Assembly (NCBI GenBank): GCA_036365145.1
Contig: JAEOAD010000888.1
Location: 2,707,501 to 2,771,500 of the forward strand
Direction: 5' to 3'
DNA: 64,000 nt
From: Orientallactaga sibirica
Taxonomy: Eukaryota > Chordata > Mammalia > Rodentia > Dipodidae
Shown in pieces: positions 24,632-34,988 of this stretch. How positions within the stretch are numbered: the stretch's first letter is position 1; each line of letters starts with the position of its first letter. The notes beneath the pieces were generated by a model. The model did not search any database and was not told where the DNA came from. It was given only the letters and a program-made list of their open reading frames with translations. Made by a program: the position numbers and the translations under genes.

Positions 24632-24810
24632 GGAGCCAGGAGTGGTGGCGCACGCCTTTAATCCCAGCACTCGGGAGGCAGAGGTAGGAGGATCACCGAG
24701 AGTTCAAGGCCACCCTGAGACTACATAGTGAATTCCAGGTCAGCCTGGGCCAGAGTGAGACCCTACCTCGAAAAACCAAACCAAAACAAAACAAAACAAA
24801 ACAAAAACTT
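24632..24810 (+). mobile_element. B1 SINE, young-looking
   Basis: Target duplication AACTTCAGACTGG (24621 and about 24807); tail (CAAAA)n. Confidence 0.94.
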
Positions 24811-24816
24811 CAGACT

Positions 24817-25022
24817 GGGTGTAGCTCAATGATAGAACACTCATCTAGAATGCATAAGGCTCTGAATTCTATCCCCAGTATCACAAAATTATAATAAATA
24901 AATAAGTTTGGTGTGGTGATACAAACTTGTAATCCTGGTAATTAGGAGGTTAAAGCAAGAAGATTGAGAGTTTGAGGCCAGTCTGAGCTACACAACAAGA
25001 ATTCATCTCAAAAACAAAACAA
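24817..25022 (+). mobile_element. B4 SINE (ID plus B1 composite)
   Basis: ID part GGGTGTAGCTCAATGATAG, A-rich linker, then a worn B1-like half. Confidence 0.7.
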
Positions 25023-25023
25023 C

Positions 25024-25208
25024 AAGCCAGTATGGTGGCATATGCCTTTAATCCAAGCATTCGGGAGGCAGAGGTAGGAGGATCGCCCTAAATTCAAGGT
25101 CACCCTGAGACTACATAGTTAATTCCAGAGCAGCCTGGACCAGCGTGAGACCCTACCTCAAAAACAAACAAACAAACAAACAAAAAACAACCCAAAACAA
25201 AACAAATC
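25024..25208 (+). mobile_element. B1 SINE
   Basis: Full length with a CAAA-rich tail. Confidence 0.9.
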
Positions 25209-25211
25209 AAC

Positions 25212-25355
25212 TTCAGGCATGGTGGCACACACCTTTACTCCCAGCACTGGAGAGAAAGGTAGGAGAATCGCTGTGTGTACAAGGCCAGCCTGGTACTACA
25301 GAGTGAGCTCTTAGGTCAGTTTTCCAACCTGGGGAAAAAAAAGAGAGAGAGAGAT
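25212..25355 (+). mobile_element. B1 SINE, diverged
   Basis: CTTCAGGCATGGTGGCACAC head; second half altered. Confidence 0.8.
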
Positions 25356-25428
25356 AAATACATACCTGAAGAATGATACCCAAGATTGACCTCTGCCATC
25401 CACACACGATCATGTGCATGCATGCACG

Positions 25429-25462
<34 letters not shown>

Positions 25463-25470
25463 TGAACATG
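25356..25470 (+). repeat. SINE 3' end with (CA)n
   Basis: GACCTCTGCCATCCACACAC then a (CA)n run at 25431-25459. Confidence 0.6.
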
Positions 25471-25611
25471 ATGCAAGATTTTGGGATTTAGAAGGGGTTC
25501 CCCTAGGCCTATGAATCCCAACTTTTGGGTCCTTATCCTATCTTAGCAAAGAATTGATAAAATGCACTCTGAGAAGTGTAAATTATGAATTCTTAAGTTT
25601 ATTTAGGGATG

Positions 25612-25779
25612 CCAGGTGTGGTGGCACACACCTTTATTCCTAGCACTCCTGGAGGTAGAGGCAGGAGGATCACCGTGAGCTCGAGGCCACCTATACAGTG
25701 TACATAGAATTCACTACATAGTGAATTCTAGGTCAGCCTGGACTAGAGCAAGACCCTACCTCAAAAAAACAAACAACAG
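25612..25779 (+). mobile_element. B1 SINE with local duplication
   Basis: TACATAGAATTCAC and TACATAGTGAATTC lie side by side, extending the body. Confidence 0.88.
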
Positions 25780-26003
25780 GGCTGGAGAAATGGCTTATTG
25801 GTTAAGGCATTTGCCTGCGAAGCCAAAGGATCCGGGTTCGATTCTCCAGGACCCACGTAAGCCAGATGCACGAGGGGCACATGCTTCTGGAGTTTGTTTG
25901 CAGTGGCAAGCGGCCCTGGCGTGCCCATTCTCTCTGTCTGCCTCTCTCCTATCTCTCTCTCTCTGCTTGCAAATAAATGAATAAAAAATTAAAAAAAAAA
26001 ACA
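25780..26003 (+). mobile_element. Dip-like tRNA SINE
   Basis: Sense, near-consensus B box GGGTTCGATTCTCC. Confidence 0.93.
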
Positions 26004-26065
26004 ACAAACAAAAGAAAGTTTATTCATGGGAAAAACATGAATTAATAAGGTTTATTGTATGGGAA

Positions 26066-26200
26066 TTAAGATCCAGGGAGTCCCAGCACTTAGGAGGCAG
26101 AGGTAGGAGGATTTCTGTGAGTTCAAGGCCACCCTGATTCTACATAGTGAATTCTAGGTCAACCTGGGTTAGAGTGAGACCTACCTTGAAAAAAAAAAGG
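26066..26200 (+). mobile_element. B1 SINE, 5'-deleted
   Basis: Begins at TCCCAGCACTTAGGAGG; ends in poly(A). Confidence 0.82.
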
Positions 26201-26340
26201 CTGGATAGAGCGGTATGTGCCTGTAATCCCGGTGTTCAGAAGGTGGAGACAGATGTATTCTTAGAGCAAGCTGGCTAGCTAAGTTAACCAAACTGATAAG
26301 TTCTGGGTTCATTCAGAGACCTTGTATCCATAAATATGAG
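26201..26340 (+). mobile_element. Old B1-like remnant
   Basis: GTGCCTGTAATCCCGGTGTT is recognisable; the rest is very diverged. Confidence 0.4.
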
Positions 26341-26552
26341 AGACAGTATATGTCATGCTGCACGGGCAGGGAAGTCTGTCCCTCCTAGAAGCAGGATCGC
26401 CATGTTACTAGGCCCTAAACGGCCAGTGACTAAAGTGATCCATCACATAATGCTACTCACACTTTAACTAGGCTTTGCTCCTCTCAGGCAAAGAATGACC
26501 CTTACCATATAGCCTGTGGTAGTTTGAATAGATGTCCCCCAATATATTCAGT

Positions 26553-26707
26553 GTTTTGTTTTGTTTTTTTTCGAGGTAGGGTCTCACTCTAGCCCAGGCT
26601 GACCTGGAATTCACTATATAGTTTCAGGGTGTCCTCAAACTCACAGCAATCCTCCTACCTCGGCCTCCTGAGTGCTGGGATTAAAGGCATGCGCCACCAT
26701 GCCTGGC
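26553..26707 (-). mobile_element. B1 SINE inside LTR
   Basis: Antisense; ATATTCAGTG precedes it and recurs after it. Confidence 0.92.
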
Positions 26708-26721
26708 TTTATATTCAGTGA

Positions 26722-26988
26722 TTTTTTTTTATTTTTGTTTTTGTTTTTATTATTTGAGAGAGGCAGAGAGTGAGAGACAGAGACAGAGAGGAAGAGGCAG
26801 AGAGAGAGAGAGAATGGGTGTGCCAGGGGCCTCTCAGTGGCTGTGAATGAACTCCAGACACATGTGCCCCCTTGTGGGCAAGAGCTTAAGTCACTTAAGC
26901 ATATGGCTAAACGTGGGATCTAGAGATCCATCAGGCATTCTTAGGCTTGGCAAGCAGGCACCTTAACCACTAAGCCATCTCTCCAGCC
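26722..26988 (-). mobile_element. Dip-like SINE, long form, inside LTR
   Basis: Used the same TATATTCAGTG target as the adjacent B1. Keeps CCACAAGGGGGCAC on the minus strand (26877-26864). Confidence 0.9.
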
Positions 26989-27342
26989 CTATATTCAGTG
27001 TTTTATTAGTTTGTAGTTTACATCTGCAGCCACCTGGCTGGAGGCAGTGTCACTGGGTAGATCTTAGGGCCCAGCCCTAAGGTGTGGTGGTGGGTTTGAC
27101 ATTCCAATCTAAAGATATGCAAAGTGCCTCGTTCTGCCTGGAGTTCCTGAAGTGTGCTGTGTGGCTTTTGTCTTGTGGCTTCTTTCTCTGTCTCTGCTTG
27201 GAACTGTGAAAGCAGGCCAACTTCTTCTGCCATTATGGAACGTCTCCTGGATCTGTAAGCTCCAATAAATATCCCTTCCTCCATAACTCGGCCTGGTCTG
27301 GAAGTTCATCTCAGTGAACCCGACGCTGTCTGCTACATAGCC

Positions 27343-27594
27343 TAAGTCACATATGCTCTGCTCCCCTACCTTGGTTGCGTAGCTAGGTCACATATTAACT
27401 AGACCTGCTTCCTTGTGGTGTAAGACCTCTCCTTCCCCAGACCTTAAAAGCTTTTACTTCAGACCTTCACTACAAGGCCGGCTTTAAACTCCTTTTCCTA
27501 AAGGTTCATCCACCTTTGCTGCTCTTTCAAACCACATCTCTCACTCCCTGAAACCTAACAAGGATTGAAGAAGACATCTGATGTTGTCCTCTGG

Positions 27595-27597
<3 letters not shown>
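27343..27597. other. Unassigned stretch
   Basis: Non-repetitive apart from a B-family 3' end (GATGTTGTCCTCTGGCCC) leading into the CA repeat. Confidence 0.4.

Positions 27598-27642
<45 letters not shown>
27598..27642 (+). repeat. (CA)n microsatellite
   Basis: About 22 uninterrupted CA units. Confidence 0.97.
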
Positions 27643-27645
<3 letters not shown>

Positions 27646-27705
27646 ACATATGAACATGTACTCACACATGCACACACACATACACATGCAAAAAAAATCC
27701 TATGG

Positions 27706-27868
27706 AGCCGGGCATGGTGGTGCACGCCTTTAATCCCAGCACTCGGGAGGCAGAGGTAGGAGGATCACCGAGAGTTCGAGGCCACCCTGAGACTACATAG
27801 TTAATTCCAGGTCAGCCTGGACCAAAGTGAGACCCTACCTTGAAAAACAAACAAAACAAAACAAAAAA
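27706..27868 (+). mobile_element. B1 SINE, young-looking
   Basis: GAGCCGGGCATGGTGGTGCA head and (CAAAA)n tail. Confidence 0.93.
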
Positions 27869-27891
27869 CCCCATGGGATAAAACAACAGAG

Positions 27892-28005
27892 GGTTGGAGT
27901 GATGACTCAGCAGTTAAAGGTGCTTGCTTGCAAAACCTGCCGGCTTTGGTTCAATTCCCCAGCCACCTGCATAAAGCCTGACAAGCGTCTGCTTATAGTG
28001 GCAAG
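27892..28005 (+). mobile_element. Dip-like SINE, 3'-truncated
   Basis: Head to CATAAAGCCTGACAAGCG, then decays. Confidence 0.75.
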
Positions 28006-28259
28006 GGTTGACCTCTGTTTAACTAATATGCTAAGCGTCCTGTGTTTGGGGAACCTGGCAACCTCAAGCTACTTCCCCATTTCCCTCCTGCTGCTCACAC
28101 TCAAATTTCCTGGCAGCAGTTTATGCTCAGCCTTCATTTCCTCTTTACCTACTTTTCCCCTAGTTGAGGCTTTTGTTTTGACCCTTCCATACAGATTTGC
28201 CCTCACCAGGACTACCCATGATCGCTGGATGCCAAATCATACACTAGTTTTTCCTTTTC
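28006..28259. other. Unassigned stretch
   Basis: Pyrimidine-rich DNA, possibly a very old repeat; no exon recognised. Confidence 0.35.
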
Positions 28260-28492
28260 TTTTAATTTTTTTTTCTTTAGAGAGAGAGAGAGAGAGAGAG
28301 AGTGAATTGGCCCGCCAGGGCCTCAGCAACTGCAATTGCACTCCAGACACTTGCGCTCACCTAGTGGGCATGTGTGACCTTGCACTTGCCTCACCTTTGT
28401 GCATCTGGCTAATGTGGGATCTGGAGAGTAAAACATGGGTCTTTGGCTTTGCAGGCAAGTACCATAATCGCTAAGCCAACTCTCCAGTCCTC
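28260..28492 (-). mobile_element. Dip-like SINE, medium variant
   Basis: Antisense variant with CTAGTGGGCATGTGTGACCT and CTTGCCTCACCTTTGTGC, a form between short and long; shared with 35.4 and 49.9 kb. Confidence 0.9.
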
Positions 28493-28502
28493 AAACACTT
28501 TT

Positions 28503-28560
28503 TTTGATGCTGGAGATGGAACTCAGGCAGGTCCTCTACCACTGAGCCACATCCCTAGCC
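28503..28560 (-). mobile_element. ID-type SINE fragment
   Basis: GGTCCTCTACCACTGAGCCA then CATCCCTAGCC is an antisense ID head. Confidence 0.65.
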
Positions 28561-28983
28561 TTCCTCCTTGCATAAGGTCATACCTTGAGTCTTCCACAGG
28601 GCCTGCCCCCCCATTGGGGTACCCCAGCTCCCCACACTATTTCATCCCCATCTGAAACGTCCACTAATAACCTGTGGTGGTCGACAACTCTCAGCCTGTC
28701 TCTGTGACCCAAACCTGGCCCCGGGCACTGTGGGTCTTATCTGCATGTTCCAGTAGCTCCTCAGGAAAGCTTTGAGGAGGACGAAACCTTGACCTTGAAT
28801 CTCTCCCTTTCTCTCCATCTCCACCACAGCCATCTGAGTGGAGCTGCTAGTTCCACTCCACTAGAACCCTGACCAACCTGGTGGCATCTCACCTTCCCAT
28901 CGGGCATCCTTTATATTCTTGCTGGAATCACCTTTCTAAAAGGCAATTCTTATCATATATGTCTGCTCCATTTGCGTACATGG
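28561..28983. other. Unassigned single-copy stretch
   Basis: About 420 bases with no confident repeat and no coding potential that I can support. Confidence 0.4.
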
Positions 28984-29104
28984 TTTTTCTTTTGTTTTGT
29001 TTGCAGACAGGGTCTCCTTATGTAATCCAAGATAGCCTCAGACTTGTGCTCCTTTTGCCTCAGTCTCCCAGTGTTACCAGAGGTATTAAGGGTCAGAGTC
29101 TGGC
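28984..29104 (-). mobile_element. Old B1-type SINE
   Basis: CAGACAGGGTCTCCTTATGT ... TCTGGCC. Confidence 0.55.
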
Positions 29105-29199
29105 CTTCATAACCCTAATAAGCCATGTTTGGCCACCTGTATTTACTAAGCCAATTAAATAAACAAGTCATAGTGAAAAGCAAAAAGGGAGAGTTTTAC

Positions 29200-29408
29200 A
29201 AAAAGTTTTATTTATTTATTTGCAAAAGAGAGAGAGAGAGAGAAAGGGAGGAAAAGAATGGGTGCACCAGGGCCTCTAGCCACTGAAAATGAACTTCAGA
29301 TGCTTGTACCACCTTGTGCATCTGGCTTACATGGGTTCTGTGAAATCAAACCTGGGCCCTTAGACTTTTCAGGCAAGTGCCTTAACCACTAAGCCATCTC
29401 TCCAGCCC
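29200..29408 (-). mobile_element. Dip-like tRNA SINE
   Basis: Antisense, complete. Confidence 0.92.
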
Positions 29409-29560
29409 CTGTTTTTGGTTTTTTGAGGTAGGGTCTGATTCTAGCCCAGGCTGACTTGGAACTCATTCTGTCATCCCAGGCTGGCCTTGAACTCATGGTG
29501 ATCCTCCTACCTCTACCTCTCAAGTGCCAGGATTAAAGGTATATGCCACTATGCCCAGCA
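29409..29560 (-). mobile_element. B1 SINE
   Basis: Antisense, directly after the previous SINE head. Confidence 0.9.
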
Positions 29561-29569
29561 AAAAAAGAT

Positions 29570-29731
29570 TATTATTTTTTATTTTTTGGTTTTTCAAGGT
29601 AGGGTCTCACTCTGGTCCAGAATGACCTGGAATTAACTATGTAGTCTCAGGTTGGCCTCGAACTCACAGCAATACTCCTACCTCTGCTTCCTGAGTGCTG
29701 GGATTAAAGGCGTGCACCACCATGCCCAGCT
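29570..29731 (-). mobile_element. B1 SINE
   Basis: Antisense; AAAAAGATTATTTTT-like target on both sides. Confidence 0.92.
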
Positions 29732-29736
29732 CAAGA

Positions 29737-29925
29737 GATTATTTTTAAAATTTTTTGAGAAAGAAGGAGAGAGAATGGGTATGCCAGGGCCTTCAGCCAC
29801 TGCAAACAAATGCCAGACACACGTGCTGCTTTGTGCATCTGGCTTACATGGGTCCTGGGGAATCTAACCTGGATCCTTTGGCTTTGTAGACAAGTGCCTT
29901 AACTGCTAAGCCATCTCTCCAGCCC
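29737..29925 (-). mobile_element. Dip-like tRNA SINE
   Basis: Antisense; short tail. Confidence 0.9.
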
Positions 29926-29945
29926 AAAAAGATTTTAAAAATAGG

Positions 29946-30138
29946 AATCTTTTTATTTATTTATTTGTGAAAGAGAAGGTGGGGGGATGGGCATGCCAGG
30001 GCCTCTTGCCACTGCAAATGAACTCCAGATGCATGTGCCACTTTGTGCATCTGGCTTTATATGGGTACTAGGGAATTCAACTGGGGTCATTAGGCTTTGC
30101 AAGCAAGTGCTTTAACTTTTGAGCCATCTCTCCAGCTC
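29946..30138 (-). mobile_element. Dip-like tRNA SINE
   Basis: Antisense; first of a group sharing the target AAAAAGGAGATTTTT. Confidence 0.9.
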
Positions 30139-30151
30139 AAAAAGGAGATTT

Positions 30152-30307
30152 TTAGCTGGGTATGGCGGCACACACCTTTAATCCCAGCACTTGGGAGGCT
30201 GAGGTAGGAGGATCGCTTATGAGTTCAAGGCCACCCTGAGACTTCATAGTGAATTCCAGGTCAGCCTGGGCTAGAGTGAAACCCTACCTCAAAAAAACAA
30301 AAAAAGG
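30152..30307 (+). mobile_element. B1 SINE
   Basis: Sense; preceded by AAAAAGGAGATTTTT. Confidence 0.92.
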
Positions 30308-30528
30308 GCTGGAGATATGGCTTAGTGGTTAAGGCACATGCCTACAAAACCTAAGGACCCACGTTTAATTCTCCAGGTCCCACATAAGCCAGATGCACAT
30401 GGTGGCACATACATCTGGAGTTCATTTGCAGTAGCTAGAGGCCCTGGTGCGCCCATTCTCACTCATTCTATCTCTCCCTTCCTCTCTCTGTCTCTAATAA
30501 ACAAATAAATAAAAATAAATCTTAAAAA
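30308..30528 (+). mobile_element. Dip-like tRNA SINE
   Basis: Sense, inserted at the B1 tail; AAAAAGGAGATTTTT follows. Confidence 0.92.
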
Positions 30529-30552
30529 AACTGACAAAAAGGAGATTTTTAC

Positions 30553-30759
30553 AAAAATATTTTTATTTATTTGCAAGGATAGATAAAGGGGGAGGGCGAG
30601 AGCAATCCAAGGCCTCTTGTCACTGCAAACAAAGTCCAGACACATGTATCACTTTGTGCATCTGGCTTTATGTGGGTGCTGAAGAATGGAACATGGCACC
30701 CAGGCCATTAGGCTTTGCAAGCAAGCACCTTTCACTATATGGCCATCTCTCCAACCCAG
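30553..30759 (-). mobile_element. Dip-like tRNA SINE
   Basis: Antisense; a third target copy AAAAAGGAGATTT lies beyond it at 30762. Confidence 0.88.
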
Positions 30760-30849
30760 AAAAAGGAGATTTATTCACACTGGTCACATTGGGAAAGAGT
30801 GTATCAAGTTACCATCTCATTGCCAATAATAATAAAAAAATACCTGACT

Positions 30850-31060
30850 GGGGCTGGAGGGATGGCTTAGCTGTTAAGGTGATTGCCTGCAAAGCCAAAG
30901 GACCCAGGTTAGATTCCCTAGGACTCACCTAAATCAGATGCACAAGGTGATACATTCATCTGGAGTTTGTTTGTAGTAGCTGGAAGCCCTGGTGCACCCA
31001 TATTCTCTCTCTCTTCTCTCTCTCGTCCTCTCAAATAAATAAAAATAAAATATTTTTTTA
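30850..31060 (+). mobile_element. Dip-like SINE in MaLR LTR
   Basis: Flanked by AATACCTGACTG on both sides. Confidence 0.92.
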
Positions 31061-31072
31061 AATACCTGACTG

Positions 31073-31340
31073 GGGGCTGGAGAGATGACTTAGCGGTTAA
31101 GGCGCCTGCCTCCTAAGGCTAAGAATGCTGGTTCCAATCTCCAGGTCCCACATTTAGCCAGATGCAGCGATGCAAGGGCGCAATGCCGCACTTGACCACA
31201 AGGGGTGCACGCATCTGGATTTTGTTCTCAGCAGCTGAGAGGCTGCTGGCGTGCCCATTCTCTATCTGTCTTCCTCTCCCACTCTGTCTGTCTCTCTCTG
31301 TGTCTCTCTCCAAAAAAAAAAAAAAAAAAAAAAAAAAACA
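31073..31340 (+). mobile_element. Dip-like SINE, long form
   Basis: Re-used the AATACCTGACTG target (31063 and 31345). The CTCF-like core is damaged: CCACAAGGGGTGCAC at 31196. Confidence 0.92.
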
Positions 31341-31775
31341 GTAAAATACCTGACTGGAAGCACTTTATGGAAGGAGGAAAGGGTTTATTTTGGCTTACAG
31401 AGGAGAAGTCTATCATGGTGGGACAAGCATGGCAGGGCAGACAGCCAGCATCATGCCTTTATGTCAGCAAGGGGAAGTAGAAAGTACAAGTGCACTAAGA
31501 GGGCTGGCCTATAACACCTCAAGGCCCACTCTCAGTGGCACACTTACTCTAGCAAGTCTCCACCTCTTAAAGGTTCCATAACTTTCTGAACAATTTTACC
31601 AACTGTGGAGTAAGCATTCAAAGATTTAAGTCTATGGTGGATACTCCACATCCACCCTTCACCCCCATACACTCTTGGCCATCTCATGATGCAAAATGCA
31701 TTTAGTCCAACTTTAAAAGTCCCCCAGGCTTTACCAGTATTCAAACATACCAACATTTCAAAAGTCTAAAGTCTT

Positions 31776-31957
31776 GGGCTGGAGAGATGGCTCAGCAGTT
31801 AAAAGTGCTTGTTTTCAAAGCCTAATGGCCTGGGTGCCATTCCCCATGCCCACATAAATCCGGATGCACCAGATGGGCCATGCATCTGGAGTTTGTTTGC
31901 AGTGGCAGGAGGCCCTGGGGACCCATTCTTTCTTCTGTTCCTCTTCTCTCTCCTTCA

Positions 31958-32000
<43 letters not shown>

Positions 32001-32009
32001 ATATTTTTT
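31776..32009 (+). mobile_element. Dip-like SINE with (AAAT)n tail
   Basis: The tail is an AAAT microsatellite at 31956-32001. Confidence 0.9.
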
Positions 32010-32650
32010 AAGTCCAACGTCTCATCTGAGACCCAAGGCAATATTTTAACTGTAAGCCCTGTAAAAATCCAGACACAAGTTATATATATAGCACATAATG
32101 GCATGGAGCAAACATTCCAAAAGGGAAGAATTGGGGAATATCAAGGAAAAATTAGACCAATGCAAGACTGAAAACCGGCAGCGCAAGCATCAAATCCCAC
32201 AGTTCCATGTCCCCTCTTCCGGTACTCACGAAAAAATCAATCCTCTCTAACAGGCTTGAGTAACTCTGTGCTCTCAAGCTGTGTTGCCTGTATCCCTCTT
32301 GTGGACCTGCAGCTTTTTTGGGCAGATTTCCTATGATCATCCGAAGTCTTCATTGCAACTGAAGGCTCACCTTCACAGCTCCACACAGTGGCCTCACAGG
32401 GTCCCCTTGCAGGGACTACAGCCCTGCCCCATATTGCTTAGCCTTGGTGACTCTTTGGAACCATGGTGAAATACTTCATGACATCCTCAATTGTGTATCT
32501 TTCCTTCTTTGAAGTTCTTCTATCAGATTGGGATGAAGCCTAGTGCCCATGGAATATATAGCTGCAGCAGCCCTGTATGCTGACCTTGGGGAACAGAGCC
32601 CTCCTTCAGCTTTCTTCCTTTAAGCCTTTTCCTTTCAAAAGCATTTGTAA

Positions 32651-32690
32651 AACAAACAAACAAACAAACAAACAAACAAACAAACGAAAT
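32651..32690 (+). repeat. (CAAA)n microsatellite
   Basis: About nine AAAC units ahead of a B1. Confidence 0.9.
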
Positions 32691-32693
32691 ACA

Positions 32694-32845
32694 CAGCCGG
32701 GTGCGGTGGTGCACACCTTTAATCTCAGCACAGGGGCGGCAGATGTAGGAGGATGGCTGTGAGTTCAAGGCCAGCCTAGTACTACAGAGTGAGTTCCAGG
32801 TCAGCCTGGGCTAGAGCAAGACCCTACCTCGAAAAACAAAAGCAA
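32694..32845 (+). mobile_element. B1 SINE
   Basis: CAGCCGGGTGCGGTGGTGCA head; its tail seeds the following purine tract. Confidence 0.93.
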
Positions 32846-32848
32846 AAA

Positions 32849-32900
<52 letters not shown>

Positions 32901-32990
32901 AGGAAAGAGGAAGGAAGGAGGGAGGGAGGGAAGGAAGGAAGGGAGGGAGGGAGGGAGGGAGGGAGGGAGGGAGGGAGGGAGGGAGGAAGA
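32846..32990 (+). repeat. (GAAA)n(GGGA)n purine tract
   Basis: About 145 bases of pure purine: GAAA units, then GGAA, then about twelve GGGA units (about 32937-32988) that fit a G-quadruplex pattern. Long frames on both strands here are repeat artefacts. Confidence 0.95.
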
Positions 32991-33097
32991 CAAACTCTCA
33001 CCAGAATAGCCTATTGTTCTGTAAGGCTTCTCCAGCCCAAAATTCCAAATCCCTCCACATTACACTCACAAACCAGTTTCAAAAGACCAAGAATCTC

Positions 33098-33372
33098 GGG
33101 CTGGAGAGATGGCTCAGCAATTAAGTGAATTTCCTATGCAAGCACGAGGGTCTGAGGAAGCTGAGAGATCACTTGAGTTTGATGCCCAGTACCCACATAG
33201 ACAGCTGGGCATGGCCATGCATGTCTGTAAGTCTAGTGCTTGTGAAGACCCGCCAGGGGCAGAAGAGCAATGGAAGTGGACACTGGACCTTCCCCTCTGG
33301 CCACTGCAGGAGTGCACACGCTGCTGCAGGCAGGCATCCAGGGAGCCACGTGGGTAAATGCATGTGTATACA
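33098..33372 (+). mobile_element. B2/B3-type SINE, long form
   Basis: GGGCTGGAGAGATGGCTCAG head, CAGCTGGGCATGGCCATGC middle, then a CA-rich end. Confidence 0.65.
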
Positions 33373-33424
33373 CCACACACACACACACACACACACCACC
33401 ACCACCACCACCACCACCACCACA
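33373..33424 (+). repeat. (CA)n(CAC)n microsatellite
   Basis: A CA run followed by about nine CAC units. Confidence 0.95.
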
Positions 33425-33786
33425 TTGCACATGTGCACACACAAAAAAGAAGACTGAGGTCCACATGATCAGGCTTGTCATCGTGAGGACTCCACTTCTT
33501 GGTACCGAGTTTCTGTATTAGTTATTTTCTCATTGTTAGGACGAAATACCCACTGAGAAGCAGCTTATGAAGTGAGGGGGCTTTTCAGCTTCCTGTTTCA
33601 AGAAGTTCCATCATGGCAGGGAAATCATGGCAGGGGCAGACAGCTGGCAACACATTATCACACTGTCAGCAGGAAGAAGGCACAGCAAGAGGGCTGGGTG
33701 CTCTGGAACACCTCAAGGCCTACTCCCAGTGAGACTCTTCTTCCAGCAAGGTTCCACCTCGAAAAGGCTCCCTGGTCGTTGTCTTC

Positions 33787-33822
33787 TTCTCCTCCTCCTC
33801 CTCCTCCTCCTCCTCCTTCTTC
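33787..33822 (+). repeat. (TCC)n microsatellite
   Basis: Derived from the tail of the next, antisense SINE. Confidence 0.9.
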
Positions 33823-34071
33823 TTTGGAGAGAGAGACAGAGAGAGAAGGAGAGGAAGACAGACAGAGATGGGCGCGCCAGCAGCCTCTCAGCTGCTGTGA
33901 ACGAAATCCAGATGTGTGCGCCCCTTGTGGTCAAGTGCAGCATTGCGCCCTTGCGTCACTTTTGCATCTGGCTAAACGTGGGACCTGGAGATTGGAACCT
34001 CTGGAGATTGGAACCGGCGTTCTTAGGCTTAGGAGGCTGGCGCCTTAACTGCTAAGCCATCTCTCCAACCC
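33823..34071 (-). mobile_element. Dip-like SINE, long form
   Basis: Has the GGTTCCAATCTCCAG duplication and a CTCF-like core one G short (CCACAAGGGGCGC, minus strand 33930-33918). Confidence 0.92.
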
Positions 34072-34083
34072 TTCTTTGTTTTT

Positions 34084-34296
34084 AAATATTTTATTTTAAT
34101 TTATTTATTTGAAAGAGAGAGAGAAAGAGAAAGAGAGAGAGAGAGTTGACTCACTAAGGTCTCTAGCCACTCCAAACAAACACCAGACTCATGTGCCACC
34201 TTGTACATCTGGCTTACATGGGTCCTGGGGAATCGAACAGAGATCCTTTGGCTTTTCAGGCAAGTGTCTTAACCAGTAAGCCACCTCTCCAGCCCT
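34084..34296 (-). mobile_element. Dip-like tRNA SINE
   Basis: Antisense; CTCCCTGGTC at both ends marks the joint target with the preceding copy. Confidence 0.9.
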
Positions 34297-34365
34297 CCCT
34301 GGTCTTCTTGAACAGAACTACCAACTGGAGTCTGGTCCACTAAGTCATCTCTCCAGTCCCTCTCT

Positions 34366-34510
34366 GTTCTTTTTTTTTTTTTTTTTTCAAGGTAGGGTGT
34401 CTTGGTGTAGCCCAGGCTGACCTGGAATTTACTATGTAGTCTCAGGGTGGCCTTGAACTCACAGCAATCCTCCTACCTCTGCCTACCAAGTGTGCCACCA
34501 CGTCCTGGCT
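34366..34510 (-). mobile_element. B1 SINE
   Basis: Antisense, with GCTGGGATTAAAGGC deleted. Confidence 0.9.
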
Positions 34511-34790
34511 TCTATTTCTTTTTCTCTCTCTCCATCCACACTTCCCTGGAGCATCTCCCTCTCCCAGCTTTCCTGATCTACACCTTCCACTCAAGCCAGG
34601 CCACTCCTGGCACCATGCACATTGTGGGGCCTTTATGCCAGCTGCAAACATCTCAGCATGTGCATCCAGGGGCCACCCTGATCTACTCTTCCCTCCTAGC
34701 TGACATCTGGCATTTCCTCGCCTTGCACTGTAGCTTTTGGGCCCTTTTCCCTCCCGCTGCTTTCCTTCTTTTGCTGTATGCACTGGGTAC
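34511..34790. other. Unassigned stretch
   Basis: Pyrimidine-rich unique-looking DNA without exon evidence. Confidence 0.35.
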
Positions 34791-34823
34791 TCTCTCTTTC
34801 CTTTTTCTTCTTTCTCTCCTTTC

Positions 34824-34874
<51 letters not shown>

Positions 34875-34899
34875 CTCTTTCTCTCTTTCTCTCTCTTTC

Positions 34900-34931
<32 letters not shown>

Positions 34932-34988
34932 TCCCTCCTCCCTCCCTCCCTCTCCTCCTCCCTCCCTCCTCCCTCCCTCCTCCCTCCC

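Larger units (their letters stand above)
26515..27337 (+). mobile_element. MaLR (MT-like) solo LTR with two SINEs inside
   Basis: LTR runs TGTGGTAGTTTGAAT ... GCTGTCTGCTACA. The exact 5-base duplication TAGCC flanks it (26510 and 27338), as expected for ERVL-MaLR elements reduced to a solo LTR. AATAAA at about 27266 is its own poly(A) signal. Confidence 0.87.
30800..34336 (-). mobile_element. MaLR provirus A (antisense, both LTRs)
   Basis: Left LTR (3' LTR) from TGTATCAAGTTACC at 30800 to about 31648; non-coding internal region to 33513; right LTR (5' LTR) from TGTATTAGTTATTTTC at 33514 to about 34336. The two LTR starts align by eye. At the internal/5' LTR border the sense strand reads CTCGGTACCAAGAAGTGGAG, the MaLR/ERVL-type primer-site region also seen in provirus C. 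SINEs interrupt it at 30850, 31073, 31776, 32694, 33098, 33823 and 34084. No protein is encoded, as usual for MaLRs. Confidence 0.7.

Noticed and set aside
27827..28474. 215-residue frame
   Set aside because: Runs through a B1 tail, a truncated SINE and an antisense SINE; not a gene.
32789..33124. Lys/Arg/Gly-rich 111-residue frame
   Set aside because: Produced by a B1 tail and the adjoining (GAAA)n(GGGA)n tract.
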